From assembly GCF_022965755.1 (NCBI RefSeq), contig NZ_CP095187.1:992001-1056000 (forward strand): 64,000 nucleotides of DNA, read 5' to 3'. Below the pieces are notes generated by a model that was not told where the DNA came from, did no database searches, and worked only from the letters and a program-made list of their open reading frames with translations. The translations under genes and the position numbers were made by a program. Source of the stretch: Pseudoxanthomonas sp. F37. GTDB taxonomy: Bacteria; Pseudomonadota; Gammaproteobacteria; Xanthomonadales; Xanthomonadaceae. Shown in pieces: positions 28,749 to 36,781 of the stretch (position 1 is its first letter; each line of letters starts with the position of its first letter).

Positions 28749-29231
28749 TCAGTGGATGGCGTGGGCTTCGATCACCCCGAGCAGCGGGTCGTAGTAGAAC
28801 CAGTCGCTGGCGTTGTCGGCGATCCAGCCGATGCGCGCGCGCGCGGCGGGCGGAACGTGGCAGAGCACGGCATGGCCGTAGTCCTCGCCGGGTGCGGACG
28901 GCGCGGGCGGAGCGTCCGCCAGCAGGTCCTGCAGCGAGCCGGGCTTGTCGCCCCAGGTCAGGCACTCGGCCTGCGCGCTGCTGTCCAGGGGCCAGTCCAT
29001 CCGCGACCAGAATGCGTCGCGGCCGCGTGCCTGCAGGCGATGGGCCTCGTGCGCCTCGTCCGCCGCGACCAGGATGACGCGCCAGTGGCTGCCGGCTTGC
29101 TCCACCCGCCAGACCACGTCGTCCGCCGACGCGGTCGCCGTGTGGCCGTAGTCACCGGCGAAGGCAGCCGGTTCGCCGGTACGTGCGATGCACGGCAGCG
29201 CACACAGGAGCAGCAGAAGGTATCCACGCAT
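28749..29231 (-). CDS. Exported protein of unknown function
   Basis: A 160-residue protein with a clear signal peptide (RGYLLLLLCALPCIARTG) if translated from ATG 29231. The frame stays open further upstream, but that part is not signal-like. The mature protein has aromatic-rich segments SRMDWPLDSSAQAECLTWG and ADNASDWFYYDPLLGVIEAH, and three cysteines. No family was recognised. It converges with the gene at 27760 (8 bases apart) and follows the small ORF at 29236 on the same strand, at the end of the hemE transcript direction. Confidence 0.6.
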   Translation of the reverse strand: MRGYLLLLLCALPCIARTGEPAAFAGDYGHTATASADDVVWRVEQAGSHWRVILVAADEAHEAHRLQARGRDAFWSRMDWPLDSSAQAECLTWGDKPGSLQDLLADAPPAPSAPGEDYGHAVLCHVPPAARARIGWIADNASDWFYYDPLLGVIEAHAIH

Positions 29232-29235
29232 CGGT

Positions 29236-29438
29236 TCAGTCCGCCCAGGCTTCGATATACAGGGTTTGGCCGGCAGGGTCCGGATCGGCGTGGATCCATT
29301 GGCCGGAGGTGTCGCCGGGGAAGTCGCCGCCCGCCACCTGCAGGGGGGCTGGCGTGGCGGTTCCCCCGCATGCACGCGCGCGCCGGCCACCGGCAACAGG
29401 CCGGCGCCGGTGGGCACAGGCGGGTGGCGGCATTCCAT
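29236..29438 (-). CDS. Small hypothetical ORF, possibly frameshifted
   Basis: A short frame between hemE and the exported protein. The C-terminal part, GGDFPGDTSGQWIHADPDPA then YIEAWAD, looks protein-like. The N-terminal part is better in a second frame starting at ATG 29438 (HPPVPTGAGLLPVAGARVHA). The two join if one base is added to the run of five C at 29363-29367, giving about 67 residues. Without repair, a start at 29433 gives a full but odd Arg-rich N-terminus. Function unknown; it may be a surface or periplasmic peptide. Low confidence that it is expressed. Confidence 0.35.
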
Positions 29439-29465
29439 TGCGTCGCTCAGGCGGAAAAGGCGCGC

Positions 29466-30536
29466 TCAGCGTGCGCTGTAGGCGTGCACTTCGTCCACCA
29501 GCACGGCCACGTGGTCGGGGTTCATGTCCGGCGACATGCCGTGGCCCAGATTGAACACGTGGCCCTCGCGCGAACCGCCGTTGCCGTCGCGGTAGCTGTC
29601 CAGCGCGCGGCGCGCTTCGCGGCGGATCGCCTCGGGCGAGCCGTACAGGGTGGCCGGATCCAGGTTGCCCTGCAGCGCGACCTTGCCCTGCGTGCGGCGC
29701 GCGGCGTCGCCCAGCTCGACCAGCCAGTCCACGCCCACGCCTTCGGCACCGCTGGCCGCCAGGTCTTCCAGGTAGGCGGCGGTGCCCTTGCCGAACAGGA
29801 TCAGCGGCGTGCGTTCGGCGCCCTCCCCACGATCGAGTTCCTGCGCGATGCGCTGCAGGTAGGGCAGGGAGAACTCGCGGTACATCGCCGGGCTCAGCAC
29901 GCCGCCCCAGGTGTCGAACACCTGCAGCGCCTGCGCGCCGGCCGCGCGCTGGGCGGCCAGGTAGGCGATCACGGCATCGGTGTTGACCGACAGCAGGCGG
30001 TGCAGGGCGGCCGGTTCGTTCAGCGCCATCGCCTTGATGCGGGCGAAGTCCTTGCTGCCGCCGCCTTCCACCATGTAGCACGCCAGCGTCCACGGGCTGC
30101 CGGAAAAGCCGATCAGCGGCACCTTGCCTTCCAGTTCGCGCCGTATCACCCGCACCGCGTCCATGACGTAGCGCAGCTCGGTCTCCATGTCGGGCACGCC
30201 CAGCTTCGCCGCGTCGGCGGCGCTGCGCACGGTGCGCTCGAACTTGGGGCCTTCGCCTTCGACGAAGTACAGGCCCAGCCCCATCGCATCGGGGATGGTC
30301 AGGATGTCGGAGAACAGGATGGCGGCGTCCAGGTCGAAGCGGCGCAGCGGCTGCAGCGTCACCTCGCAGGCCACCTCCGGATTCTTCGCCATGCCCAGGA
30401 AGCTGCCGGCCTGCTTGCGCGTGGCCCGGTACTCCGGCAGGTAGCGGCCGGCCTGGCGCATCAGCCACACCGGCGTGCGGTCCACGGGTTCGCGGCGCAG
30501 GGCGCGCAGGAATCGATCGTTCTTCAGGGCAGTCAT
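29466..30536 (-). CDS. hemE: Uroporphyrinogen decarboxylase
   Basis: Decarboxylates the four acetate chains of uroporphyrinogen III to give coproporphyrinogen III in haem synthesis; cytosolic, 356 residues from ATG 30536. Signatures: [19 protein letters not shown] (about 22-40, with the substrate-binding Arg residues), [19 protein letters not shown] (catalytic Asp region), [20 protein letters not shown], and [16 protein letters not shown] near the end. Frame extension of 13 codons upstream is not family-like. It lies downstream of a WGR gene, aroB and aroK on the same strand with short gaps, making a mixed shikimate/haem transcription unit. Confidence 0.97.
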   Translation of the reverse strand: MTALKNDRFLRALRREPVDRTPVWLMRQAGRYLPEYRATRKQAGSFLGMAKNPEVACEVTLQPLRRFDLDAAILFSDILTIPDAMGLGLYFVEGEGPKFERTVRSAADAAKLGVPDMETELRYVMDAVRVIRRELEGKVPLIGFSGSPWTLACYMVEGGGSKDFARIKAMALNEPAALHRLLSVNTDAVIAYLAAQRAAGAQALQVFDTWGGVLSPAMYREFSLPYLQRIAQELDRGEGAERTPLILFGKGTAAYLEDLAASGAEGVGVDWLVELGDAARRTQGKVALQGNLDPATLYGSPEAIRREARRALDSYRDGNGGSREGHVFNLGHGMSPDMNPDHVAVLVDEVHAYSAR

Positions 30537-30555
30537 CGGATATCCGGGGGAGGGG

Positions 30556-30810
30556 TTACTTGGGCGCGTCGGCACCGCGGGCGAACATCAGCTGGAAGCC
30601 GCGCTTGAGGTGGCTGTCGCGGGCCTTCTCGAACGCGGCGTTCGCCTCGTCCTGCAGCAGGTACTGCTCGCGCTTGAGCGTCGCGCGGCCACCGATCTGG
30701 CCGGTTTCGCGCAACAGCTCCCAGCCCCCGAACAGGTCGGGCTGCAAGGTCAGCTGGACGTAGCGGGGCGCTTCGCCCGCGTCGGGGCGTTGCTGGAGGA
30801 AGACGCGCAT
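30556..30810 (-). CDS. WGR-domain-like small protein
   Basis: An 84-residue protein that is essentially one WGR-like module: [20 protein letters not shown] (about 17-36), [20 protein letters not shown], and [19 protein letters not shown]. The Gly-Gly-Trp and the Gly-Gly-Arg positions stand where WGR domains have their W-x-G-R pattern, in a slightly divergent form. WGR domains occur in PARPs and in bacterial stand-alone proteins, and often bind nucleic acid; the role here is unknown. It sits 9 bases after aroB and 19 bases before hemE, so it should be cotranscribed with both. Confidence 0.75.
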   Translation of the reverse strand: MRVFLQQRPDAGEAPRYVQLTLQPDLFGGWELLRETGQIGGRATLKREQYLLQDEANAAFEKARDSHLKRGFQLMFARGADAPK

Positions 30811-30819
30811 GGCGGCATT

Positions 30820-31923
30820 TTAGCCGGACAGCACGGCCAGCACGCGGCTTTCGTCCACCCCGGGCACCACCTCGGCCTGGCCCAGGCCGCGCCACAGCAC
30901 CAGCCGCAGGCGGCCGGCCAGGTTCTTCTTGTCCAGGCGCATCCGGGCCAGCAGGCTGTCGGGGGCCAGTCCGGCGGGAATGCCGGTAGGCAGGCCGTAG
31001 TCGCGCAGGGCCGTCTCCAGGCGCTCTGCGTCGCCGCGCGGCGCCATGCCCAGGTCGGCGGACAGGCGCGCGGCCAGCACCATGCCCACGGCCACGGCCT
31101 CGCCGTGGTTGAGGTTGTCGTTGCCCAGGCCGCCGTAGCCCTGTTCGGTCTCGATGGCGTGGCCGAAGGTGTGGCCGAAGTTCAGCAGCGCGCGCTCGCC
31201 CTTCTCCAGCGGGTCGCGGGCCACGATCTCGGCCTTGTGCTCGCAACTGGCGGCGATGGCCAGCGCCAACGCCTCGCCGTCCATCGCCAGCAGCGCCTGG
31301 CGTTCCTGTTCCAGCCACTGGAAGAAACGCGCATCGCGGATGGCGCCGTACTTGATCACTTCCGCCAGGCCGGCGCGCAGTTCCCGCGGGGGCAGCGTCG
31401 CCAGCGCATCGGTGTCGGCGAACACGGCGCGCGGCGGATGGAAGGCGCCCACCAGGTTCTTGCCCTGCGGGATGTCGACCGCGGTCTTGCCGCCCACCGA
31501 CGAATCCACCATCGACAGCAGCGTGGTGGGCACCTGCACGCAGTCCACGCCGCGCATCCAGCAGGCGGCCGCGAATCCGGCCAGGTCGCCGACCACCCCG
31601 CCACCCAGCGCCACCACGCAGGCGTCGCGGGTGGCGCCCAGGGTGGCGAGCGCCTCGATGGCATGGCCGAAGTGCGTCAGCGTCTTCGACTCCTCGCCCG
31701 CGGGCAGGATGAACGTGCCGATGGCCAGGTCCGGACGGGCGGCATGCAGCGCCTCGCGCACCGTGCCGGCGTACAGCGGCGCGACCACCGAATCGCTGAC
31801 CAGCAGCACGTGCCGGCCGCGGATGTGCTGCGCCAGCGCGCTGCCGTCGCCCAGCAGGCCCGGCCCGATGGCGATGGTGTAGGGGGTCTCGCCGCCGACA
31901 TCGACGGTACGTGTGTGGTTCAT
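30820..31923 (-). CDS. aroB: 3-dehydroquinate synthase
   Basis: Second step of the shikimate pathway, converting DAHP to 3-dehydroquinate with NAD and a divalent metal; 367 residues, the usual length. Motifs: [20 protein letters not shown] (about 79-98), [20 protein letters not shown] (NAD-binding, about 106-125), [19 protein letters not shown] (about 134-152), and metal-binding [20 protein letters not shown] plus [11 protein letters not shown]. The ATG at 31923 overlaps the aroK stop, so translation is coupled. Order aroK-aroB is conserved across proteobacteria. Confidence 0.97.
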   Translation of the reverse strand: MNHTRTVDVGGETPYTIAIGPGLLGDGSALAQHIRGRHVLLVSDSVVAPLYAGTVREALHAARPDLAIGTFILPAGEESKTLTHFGHAIEALATLGATRDACVVALGGGVVGDLAGFAAACWMRGVDCVQVPTTLLSMVDSSVGGKTAVDIPQGKNLVGAFHPPRAVFADTDALATLPPRELRAGLAEVIKYGAIRDARFFQWLEQERQALLAMDGEALALAIAASCEHKAEIVARDPLEKGERALLNFGHTFGHAIETEQGYGGLGNDNLNHGEAVAVGMVLAARLSADLGMAPRGDAERLETALRDYGLPTGIPAGLAPDSLLARMRLDKKNLAGRLRLVLWRGLGQAEVVPGVDESRVLAVLSG

Positions 31924-32462
31924 GCGTTCTCTTCGATGGGCTGCCAGCGGTGCGCCAGCAGCTGGGTCAGGCGGGCGGTGGCTTCCGGTGGCGTCAGGCC
32001 GTCGGTGTCCACGGTCAGGTCCGCGATCTCGCGGTACAGCGGCTCGCGCGTCAGCGCCATCTCGTGCAGCACCTGCTCGCGGTCGGCGCGCTGCAGCAGC
32101 GGGCGGTTGCTGCAGCGGCCCAGGCGCTTGAGCTGCGCCTCGACGCCGACCTGCAGATAGACCACGTAGCCGCGTTGTTTCATCAGCAACCGGTTGTCGG
32201 CATCGAGCACCGCGCCGCCGCCGGTGGATATCAACTGGCCGCAGCCGGCCACGAGTTCGCGCAGGACGGCTTTCTCGCGTTCGCGGAAGCCGGCTTCGCC
32301 CACGTGCTCGAACAGCGTCGCGATGCTCGCCCCCGTGCGCTCCACGATGGCCTGGTCCGCATCGACGAACGCCAGCCCGAAGCGCTCGGCCACGCGCTTG
32401 CCGATGGAGGTCTTGCCCGCGCCCGTGGGGCCGACGAGGATCAGGTTGGGGGCCGGATTCAT
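31920..32462 (-). CDS. aroK: Shikimate kinase
   Basis: Phosphorylates shikimate at the 3-position using ATP; cytosolic, 180 residues. The P-loop is [19 protein letters not shown] (about 10-28). The shikimate-binding Asp is in [13 protein letters not shown], and [16 protein letters not shown] (about 78-93) holds the second conserved motif. The lid/adenine region follows with RCSNRPLLQ. First gene of the aroK-aroB-WGR-hemE unit; divergent from the dodecin gene with about 108 bases between, where a promoter is likely though no clear boxes were seen. Confidence 0.95.
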   Translation of the reverse strand: MNPAPNLILVGPTGAGKTSIGKRVAERFGLAFVDADQAIVERTGASIATLFEHVGEAGFREREKAVLRELVAGCGQLISTGGGAVLDADNRLLMKQRGYVVYLQVGVEAQLKRLGRCSNRPLLQRADREQVLHEMALTREPLYREIADLTVDTDGLTPPEATARLTQLLAHRWQPIEENA

Positions 32463-32570
32463 GATGCGCAGATGCTAGCACCGCACCGCGCATGGCGTGG
32501 CGCGGCCTTAACGCGGCGGGGACTACGGTGGCCACCCGGCACTGGGCCGGCCACCGTGGAGGAACGCACC

Positions 32571-32774
32571 ATGTCCGTCGCCAAGATCATCGAGGTCAAC
32601 GCCGCGTCCAAGACCAGCATGGAAGACGCCGTGAAGGTCGGCCTGAAGAAGACCTCCGAGACCGTGAAGAACATCAAGGGCGCCTGGGTGAACGAGATCA
32701 AGGTCGTCACCGACGACGGTGGCAACGTCACCGAATGGCGGGTCAATCTGCGGATCAGCTTCGTGGTGGCGTGA
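32571..32774 (+). CDS. Dodecin (flavin storage protein)
   Basis: A 67-residue dodecin that forms hollow dodecamers binding flavin and possibly CoA in the cytosol. Family pattern: [20 protein letters not shown] (about 4-23), then [20 protein letters not shown] (about 27-46), with the Trp that stacks on the flavin, and [12 protein letters not shown] as the final strand. An SD-like GGAGG lies about 10 bases ahead of the ATG at 32571. It is free-standing between aroK (divergent) and the kinase gene (convergent). Confidence 0.93.
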   Translation: MSVAKIIEVNAASKTSMEDAVKVGLKKTSETVKNIKGAWVNEIKVVTDDGGNVTEWRVNLRISFVVA

Positions 32775-32788
32775 GCCGGGCGGCTGGA

Positions 32789-33607
32789 CTACTGCGCGGT
32801 GATGGGTCTGCGCTGCTCGTCCAGCCTGACCACGCGCTCGGCCACCGCCGGCAGCGTCGCCAGCAGGTGCCGGCTGGTGCGTTCGTAGTGCTGGATGAAG
32901 CGGTCCAGCTGCGCGCGGTCCATGCCGGTGCGTGAGGGGTGGCGTGCGGCCATCGCCTGCTCCTGCTGCCATCGCCACGTGCGCACCACCTCGAACCCCG
33001 GCGGCTGCAGGAACCACAACGCATCGATGCGCGACCACAGCGCGGGATAGTCGCGCCGCAGCGCATCGTTGCAGTACCGGCGCCAGCGGCCGTCCGCGTC
33101 GTCCTCGCGTTCGAGCGCATTGAGCGGCGTGGCCAGCGCGGCATCGTCCTCGGGTCGGGCCTTCAGGCACCAGCCTTCGAACAGCACCAGGTCCACGCGG
33201 CCTGCAACCTGCGTCCAGGCGTGTTCATGCGCGCGATCGTCTGCCAGCTTGTCGAAGCGCGGCAGCACCACGTCCTCGCCTTTCCGCAGCGCATCCAGCA
33301 ACTGGCAGCCGAGCGCCGCGTCGTGGGTGCCGGGCGGTCCGCGGGTGGCCAGCAGCGGGTGCACGTCCAACGCCAGCCGCTGTCGTTGCGCGCGCGTCAG
33401 GTACAGGTCGTCCAGCGACAGCACCGCCACGCGCAGCCCTTCGCTGCGTGCGCGGGCCGCCACCTGCGCCGCCAGGGTCGATTTGCCGCTCCCCTGCAGC
33501 CCGGCGATCGCCAGCACCGGCGTGGGCGCCGGCAGCGCGCGTGCGGCCGCCAGTGCGTCGGCGACCAGCCGGTCGGGGAAGCCGTCAAGGTGCGGGAATG
33601 CCGCCAT
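32789..33607 (-). CDS. P-loop kinase of the D-glycerate 3-kinase type
   Basis: A 272-residue P-loop kinase of the plant/yeast glycerate 3-kinase group. Walker A is AGLQGSGKSTLAAQVAARAR (about 37-56). The family's further marks are LSLDDLYLTRAQRQRLA, HPLLATRGPPGTHDAALGCQ, LPRFDKLADD and VLFEGWCLKARPED. These match a kinase acting on a small acid such as D-glycerate, but the substrate is inferred from family. The ATG at 33607 is preferred; an upstream ATG at 33625 would run into the divergent pdxH leader. It converges with the dodecin gene. Confidence 0.82.
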   Translation of the reverse strand: MAAFPHLDGFPDRLVADALAAARALPAPTPVLAIAGLQGSGKSTLAAQVAARARSEGLRVAVLSLDDLYLTRAQRQRLALDVHPLLATRGPPGTHDAALGCQLLDALRKGEDVVLPRFDKLADDRAHEHAWTQVAGRVDLVLFEGWCLKARPEDDAALATPLNALEREDDADGRWRRYCNDALRRDYPALWSRIDALWFLQPPGFEVVRTWRWQQEQAMAARHPSRTGMDRAQLDRFIQHYERTSRHLLATLPAVAERVVRLDEQRRPITAQ

Positions 33608-33656
33608 CGCGCGACAATAGCGCATGCCCGGCACGCGGGCGCCACCCCCCAACGCC

Positions 33657-34259
33657 ATGACCGACCTGTACGCCGAAGCCCTGTCCACCTTCACCACGCT
33701 GTTCGGCGAAGCCAAGGCCGCGGGCACCGAAGTCGAGCCCAATGCGATGATGCTGGCCACCGCGACCACGGATGGCCGGCCTTCCGCCCGCACTGTGCTG
33801 CTGAAGGCCTTCGACGCGTCGGGCTTCGTCTTCTACACCCACACGCACAGCCAGAAGGGGCGCGAACTGCACGACAACCCGCGCGCCGCCCTGTTGTTCC
33901 TGTGGCGCAGCCTGCGCGAGGCCGGCATCCAGGTACGGGTGGAGGGTGCGGTGACCCCGGTCAGCGACGCCGAAGCCGATGCCTACTTCGCATCCCGTCC
34001 GCGCCAGAGCCAGTTGGGCGCCTGGGCGTCCATGCAGTCCGAGACGCTGGATTCGCGCGAGGCATTCGACACCCGCATGGCCGAGGTGGAGGCGCGCTTC
34101 GCCGACCGCGAGGTGCCGCGGCCCGAGGGCTGGAGCGGCTACCGCGTGGCGCCCGACGCCATCGAGTTCTGGTATGGCGCACAGTTCCGCCTGCACGAGC
34201 GCTGGCGCTACGAATGCGATGCCGCCGGCGTATGGAGCAAGCGGATGCTGTTTCCTTGA
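33657..34259 (+). CDS. pdxH: Pyridoxine/pyridoxamine 5'-phosphate oxidase
   Basis: FMN-dependent oxidase that produces pyridoxal 5'-phosphate, the cofactor used by metB and yggS products among others. It is 200 residues from the ATG at 33657 (an ATG at 33624 adds 11 non-family residues). Motifs: [20 protein letters not shown] (about 24-43), [20 protein letters not shown] (FMN binding, about 43-62), [17 protein letters not shown], and the C-terminal [18 protein letters not shown]. All PdxH features are present. The next gene (acetyltransferase) starts within its last codons or at its stop. Confidence 0.96.
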   Translation: MTDLYAEALSTFTTLFGEAKAAGTEVEPNAMMLATATTDGRPSARTVLLKAFDASGFVFYTHTHSQKGRELHDNPRAALLFLWRSLREAGIQVRVEGAVTPVSDAEADAYFASRPRQSQLGAWASMQSETLDSREAFDTRMAEVEARFADREVPRPEGWSGYRVAPDAIEFWYGAQFRLHERWRYECDAAGVWSKRMLFP

Positions 34260-34705
34260 CCGTGCCTATCCGGGCGGCGACCGCTGCCGACATCGATGCG
34301 TGGGTCGCGATGCGCCAGGCGCTGTGGCCCGATGCCGAGGCCGGCGAGCTCCGGGCCGAGGCGCTGGCCTGGGATACCGGCAACGGCATCGCGCTGATCG
34401 CCGTCGACGCCGGCGACCGGGCCATCGGCCTGGCCGAGGCCAGCCTGCGTCGCGACTATGTCAACGGCACCGAAAGCTCGCCCGTCGGCTTCCTCGAAGC
34501 CTGGTACGTGGATCCGGGCCATCGCGGTCGCGGCGTCGGCCGTGCGCTGATGGCCGCGGTCGAGGATTGGACGCGCGCGCAGGGGTGCAGCGAGCTGGCG
34601 TCCGATGCGCTGCTCGACAACACCGCCAGCCATGCCGCGCACGCGGCGTGCGGTTTCGAGGAAACCGAGCGCGTGGTCTACTTCCGCAAGCCATTGCAGG
34701 GCTGA
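34232..34705 (+). CDS. GNAT acetyltransferase resembling aminoglycoside 6'-N-acetyltransferase
   Basis: A GNAT acetyltransferase of 157 residues from ATG 34232. Other starts are TTG 34256, which overlaps the pdxH stop, and GTG 34262. The sequence follows the chromosomal AAC(6') pattern: [20 protein letters not shown] (about 20-39), [20 protein letters not shown] (about 70-89), acetyl-CoA loop [11 protein letters not shown], and [20 protein letters not shown] followed by [12 protein letters not shown]. These positions are hallmarks of the AAC(6') group. Aminoglycoside resistance is only a prediction; many such housekeeping enzymes have other natural substrates. Located between pdxH and a binding protein. 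Confidence 0.8.
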   Translation: MEQADAVSLTVPIRAATAADIDAWVAMRQALWPDAEAGELRAEALAWDTGNGIALIAVDAGDRAIGLAEASLRRDYVNGTESSPVGFLEAWYVDPGHRGRGVGRALMAAVEDWTRAQGCSELASDALLDNTASHAAHAACGFEETERVVYFRKPLQG

Positions 34706-34708
34706 CCC

Positions 34709-35503
34709 ATGGGCCCGCGCCGCATCGTCTGCCTGACCGAAGAGCCGACCGAGACGCTGTACGCGCTGGGCGAGCAGGACCGCATCGTGGGCATCAGCGG
34801 TTTCACCGTGCGTCCACCGCAGGCACGCAGGGAGAAGCCCAAGGTCAGCGCGTTCACCAGCGCGAAGATCGACCAGATCCTGAAGCTGCGCCCCGATCTC
34901 GCCATCGGCTTCTCCGACATCCAGGCCGACATCGCGGCCGAACTGGTGCGGCAGGGCGTGGAGGTCTGGATCAGCAACCACCGCAGCGTGGACGGCATCG
35001 TCGACTACGTGCGGCGGCTGGGCGCGCTGGTGGGCGCGGCCGCCCGCGGCAACGACTATGCCGATGCGCTGCAGCGCGGCCTGGACGACGTTCGCGCGCA
35101 GGCGGCCAGGCTGCCGCGCCGGCCGACGGTCTATTTCGAGGAGTGGGACGAACCGCAGATCACCGGCATCGGCTGGGTGTCGGAGCTGATCGGCATCGCC
35201 GGCGGCGACGACGTGTTTCCCGAGATGGCGCGCGAGCCGCTGGCCAGGCACCGCATCCTCGCCGACGGCAGCGACGTGGTGCGGCGCGCGCCCGACATCA
35301 TCCTGGGCTCGTGGTGCGGCAAGAAGTTCCGCCCCGACCGGGTGGCCGCGCGCGCCGGATGGGAGACGATCCCCGCCGTGCGCGACGGCGAACTGCACGA
35401 GATCAAGTCCCCGCTGATCCTGCAGCCCGGACCGGCGGCGCTGACCGACGGCGTGCGGGCCATCGCGGCGATCATCCGGCGGTGGGCGGGGCGTCACGGG
35501 TGA
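34709..35503 (+). CDS. Helical-backbone periplasmic-binding-protein fold (BtuF-like), no signal peptide
   Basis: A 264-residue protein of the class III binding-protein fold, like BtuF or siderophore binding proteins: RIVCLTEEPTETLYALGEQD (about 4-23), DRIVGISGFTVRPPQAR, DQILKLRPDLAIGFSDIQAD, and VYFEEWDEPQITGIGWVSEL (about 147-166). The N-terminus goes straight into the first strand, and no signal peptide or lipobox is present. It is therefore likely cytosolic, or the annotated start is internal. No ABC permease or ATPase is nearby. Homologues of this kind occur in many proteobacteria with the cobalamin-binding label; the ligand is unknown. Confidence 0.72.
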   Translation: MGPRRIVCLTEEPTETLYALGEQDRIVGISGFTVRPPQARREKPKVSAFTSAKIDQILKLRPDLAIGFSDIQADIAAELVRQGVEVWISNHRSVDGIVDYVRRLGALVGAAARGNDYADALQRGLDDVRAQAARLPRRPTVYFEEWDEPQITGIGWVSELIGIAGGDDVFPEMAREPLARHRILADGSDVVRRAPDIILGSWCGKKFRPDRVAARAGWETIPAVRDGELHEIKSPLILQPGPAALTDGVRAIAAIIRRWAGRHG

Positions 35504-35511
35504 TGCTGGCT

Positions 35512-35648
35512 TCTCTGTGGGAGCGACGTCAGTCGCGACCGTGGAAATGATGTGACCCTATCCCTCCATCGGGCCAGCCTGCCGTGGTAGCCGTGTCCGC
35601 CATCGGACTCCATGGTCGGGAAGGCGTGCGGTCGCGACTGACGTCGCT
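35512..35648. repeat. REP-like palindromic repeat, right arm split by an IS110 element
   Basis: Left arm 35512-35540 reads inward through GAGCGACGTCAGTCGCGACC. Its inverted copy begins at 35630 (GGTCGCGACTGACGTCGCT, to 35648) and then stops where the IS begins. The missing end, CCTACAGAGG, is found at 36788-36797 beyond the IS. Joined, the right arm pairs with the left arm at 27 of 29 positions. Such paired repeats are common between genes in Xanthomonadaceae and Pseudomonas. Confidence 0.8.
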
Positions 35649-35665
35649 TGTGTCTATCGATTGGG

Positions 35666-35671
35666 TAGATT
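35666..35671 (+). promoter_or_regulatory. -10 box of a circle-junction promoter for the bridge RNA
   Basis: TAGATT at 35666-35671 lies 17 bases from the left end. The matching -35, TTGACT, is at the opposite end of the element (36782-36787). Only when the ends are joined in the excised circle do they give TTGACT-N17-TAGATT. In the integrated state the bases at the -35 position come from the repeat and fit poorly. Circle-junction promoters of this kind are known in IS110 elements. Confidence 0.72.
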
Positions 35672-35677
35672 GCGTTG

Positions 35678-35830
35678 TGAGAGCGGAGTGCGGCAGCCCG
35701 ATATGTCGCTGTGCGTTAGCACGTGTAGGAGTCCGGGGCGCCGCACTCCGTACTCCCATCTCAAGCCCGAACAGTTGCACGGATGGCAGTCCGCAGTACA
35801 AGCCAGGGATCGATGGGAGTGCTCTCGCCC
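35678..35830 (+). ncRNA. Bridge RNA of the IS110 element
   Basis: Non-coding guide RNA encoded between the left end and the transposase. Two stem-closed loops are visible. The target loop is closed by CGGAGTGCGGC (35684-35694) with GCCGCACTCCG (35740-35750). It contains GTCGCT (35705-35710), identical to the left target, an internal GTGC/GCAC hairpin, and TGTAGGAG (35724-35731), the complement of the right target CTCCTACA. The donor loop is closed by ACTCCCATC (35752-35760) with GATGGGAGT (35812-35820). It holds ACAGTTG (35771-35777), identical to the element's right end, and ACAAG (35798-35802), complementary to CT plus the left end TGT. Start and end of the transcript are estimates. Confidence 0.82.
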
Positions 35831-35851
35831 CTAGGCTACTACGGAGTGCGC

Positions 35852-36775
35852 ATGAATTCGTACGTCGGCATCGATGTCTCCAAGGACGAACTGGTCGTCC
35901 ATGTCCTGCCCGCCCAGCAGGACCGCGTGTTTCCCAACACCGCTCAGGGTCTAGTCGGACTGGTCGGCTGGCTGCTGGAACTGGAAGGCTGCCGGGTTGC
36001 CTTCGAGGCCAGCGGCGGCTATGAACGCGATCTGTTGGATGGACTGCACCAGGCCGGTGTGGCGGCCGTGCGTTTGCCGGCCCGGCGTCCACGCGATCTG
36101 GCCAGAGCGTTGGGCTTGAAGGCCAAGACCGATGCCCTGGATGCCCGCGTGCTGGCCCTGGCCGCGCAGATGCTGCCGGCCACTACCACGCCCCCTGCGA
36201 CCGCTCCGATGCAGAACCTGCGCGAGTGGTTGCAACTGCGCACGGCCCTGGTGCAGGAGCGCGACAATCATCGCCGACGGATCCAGCAGGTGCGCCAAGC
36301 CTCTGTGCAGACCTTCCTGCGCTCGGTCATCGACAGCCTGCAACAGCGAATTGCCCAGGTCGAGCAGCAACTACGCTGCGCCCTTGAACGCTGTCCCGTC
36401 CAGATCGGCGCCGCGCCGGGACTGGGCCCGATCCTGCGTGCCACCCTGGCCGCCCGCCTGCCGGAACTGGGCCAGCTGGACCGGCGGCAGATCGCCTCCC
36501 TGGTCGGTCTGGCGCCCTACAACCGCGACAGTGGACGCTGGCGTGGTCAGCGCTGCATCGGAGGCGGAAGGGCCGATGTGCGACGCGTGCTCTACATGGC
36601 GACCTGGGCCGCCATCCGGGCACGCTCACCCCTGGCGCAGACCTACCAGCGGCTGGTAGCCGCAGGTAAACCCAAGAAGCTCGCAGTGACCGCCTGCATG
36701 CGCAAGTACCTGACCATGCTCAACGCCATGGCGCGCGATCAAGCGCCATGGGCGCCTGCTACGTCGACGGCCTAG
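35852..36775 (+). CDS. IS110-family transposase (DEDD recombinase)
   Basis: A 307-residue recombinase with an N-terminal RuvC-like DEDD domain: YVGIDVSKDELVVHVL (first Asp near residue 6), VAFEASGGYERDLLDGLHQA (Glu), and KTDALDARVLALAAQML (DxxD). The C-terminal Tnp20 domain has APGLGPILRATLAARLPELG, IASLVGLAPYNRDSGRWRGQ, RCIGGGRADVRRVLYMATWA with the catalytic Ser region nearby. A coiled coil around 160-190 links them. The ATG at 35852 is preferred; the frame is open 23 codons upstream but this covers the bridge RNA. The stop codon lies in the right subterminal repeat. It would catalyse RNA-guided recombination of the IS circle with a target. Confidence 0.93.
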   Translation: MNSYVGIDVSKDELVVHVLPAQQDRVFPNTAQGLVGLVGWLLELEGCRVAFEASGGYERDLLDGLHQAGVAAVRLPARRPRDLARALGLKAKTDALDARVLALAAQMLPATTTPPATAPMQNLREWLQLRTALVQERDNHRRRIQQVRQASVQTFLRSVIDSLQQRIAQVEQQLRCALERCPVQIGAAPGLGPILRATLAARLPELGQLDRRQIASLVGLAPYNRDSGRWRGQRCIGGGRADVRRVLYMATWAAIRARSPLAQTYQRLVAAGKPKKLAVTACMRKYLTMLNAMARDQAPWAPATSTA

Positions 36776-36781
36776 ACACAG

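Noticed and set aside
26475-30608. A 1377-codon open frame on the plus strand
   Set aside because: It crosses the kinase in another frame and runs antisense to hemE; composition is that of a shadow frame and no domain is visible.
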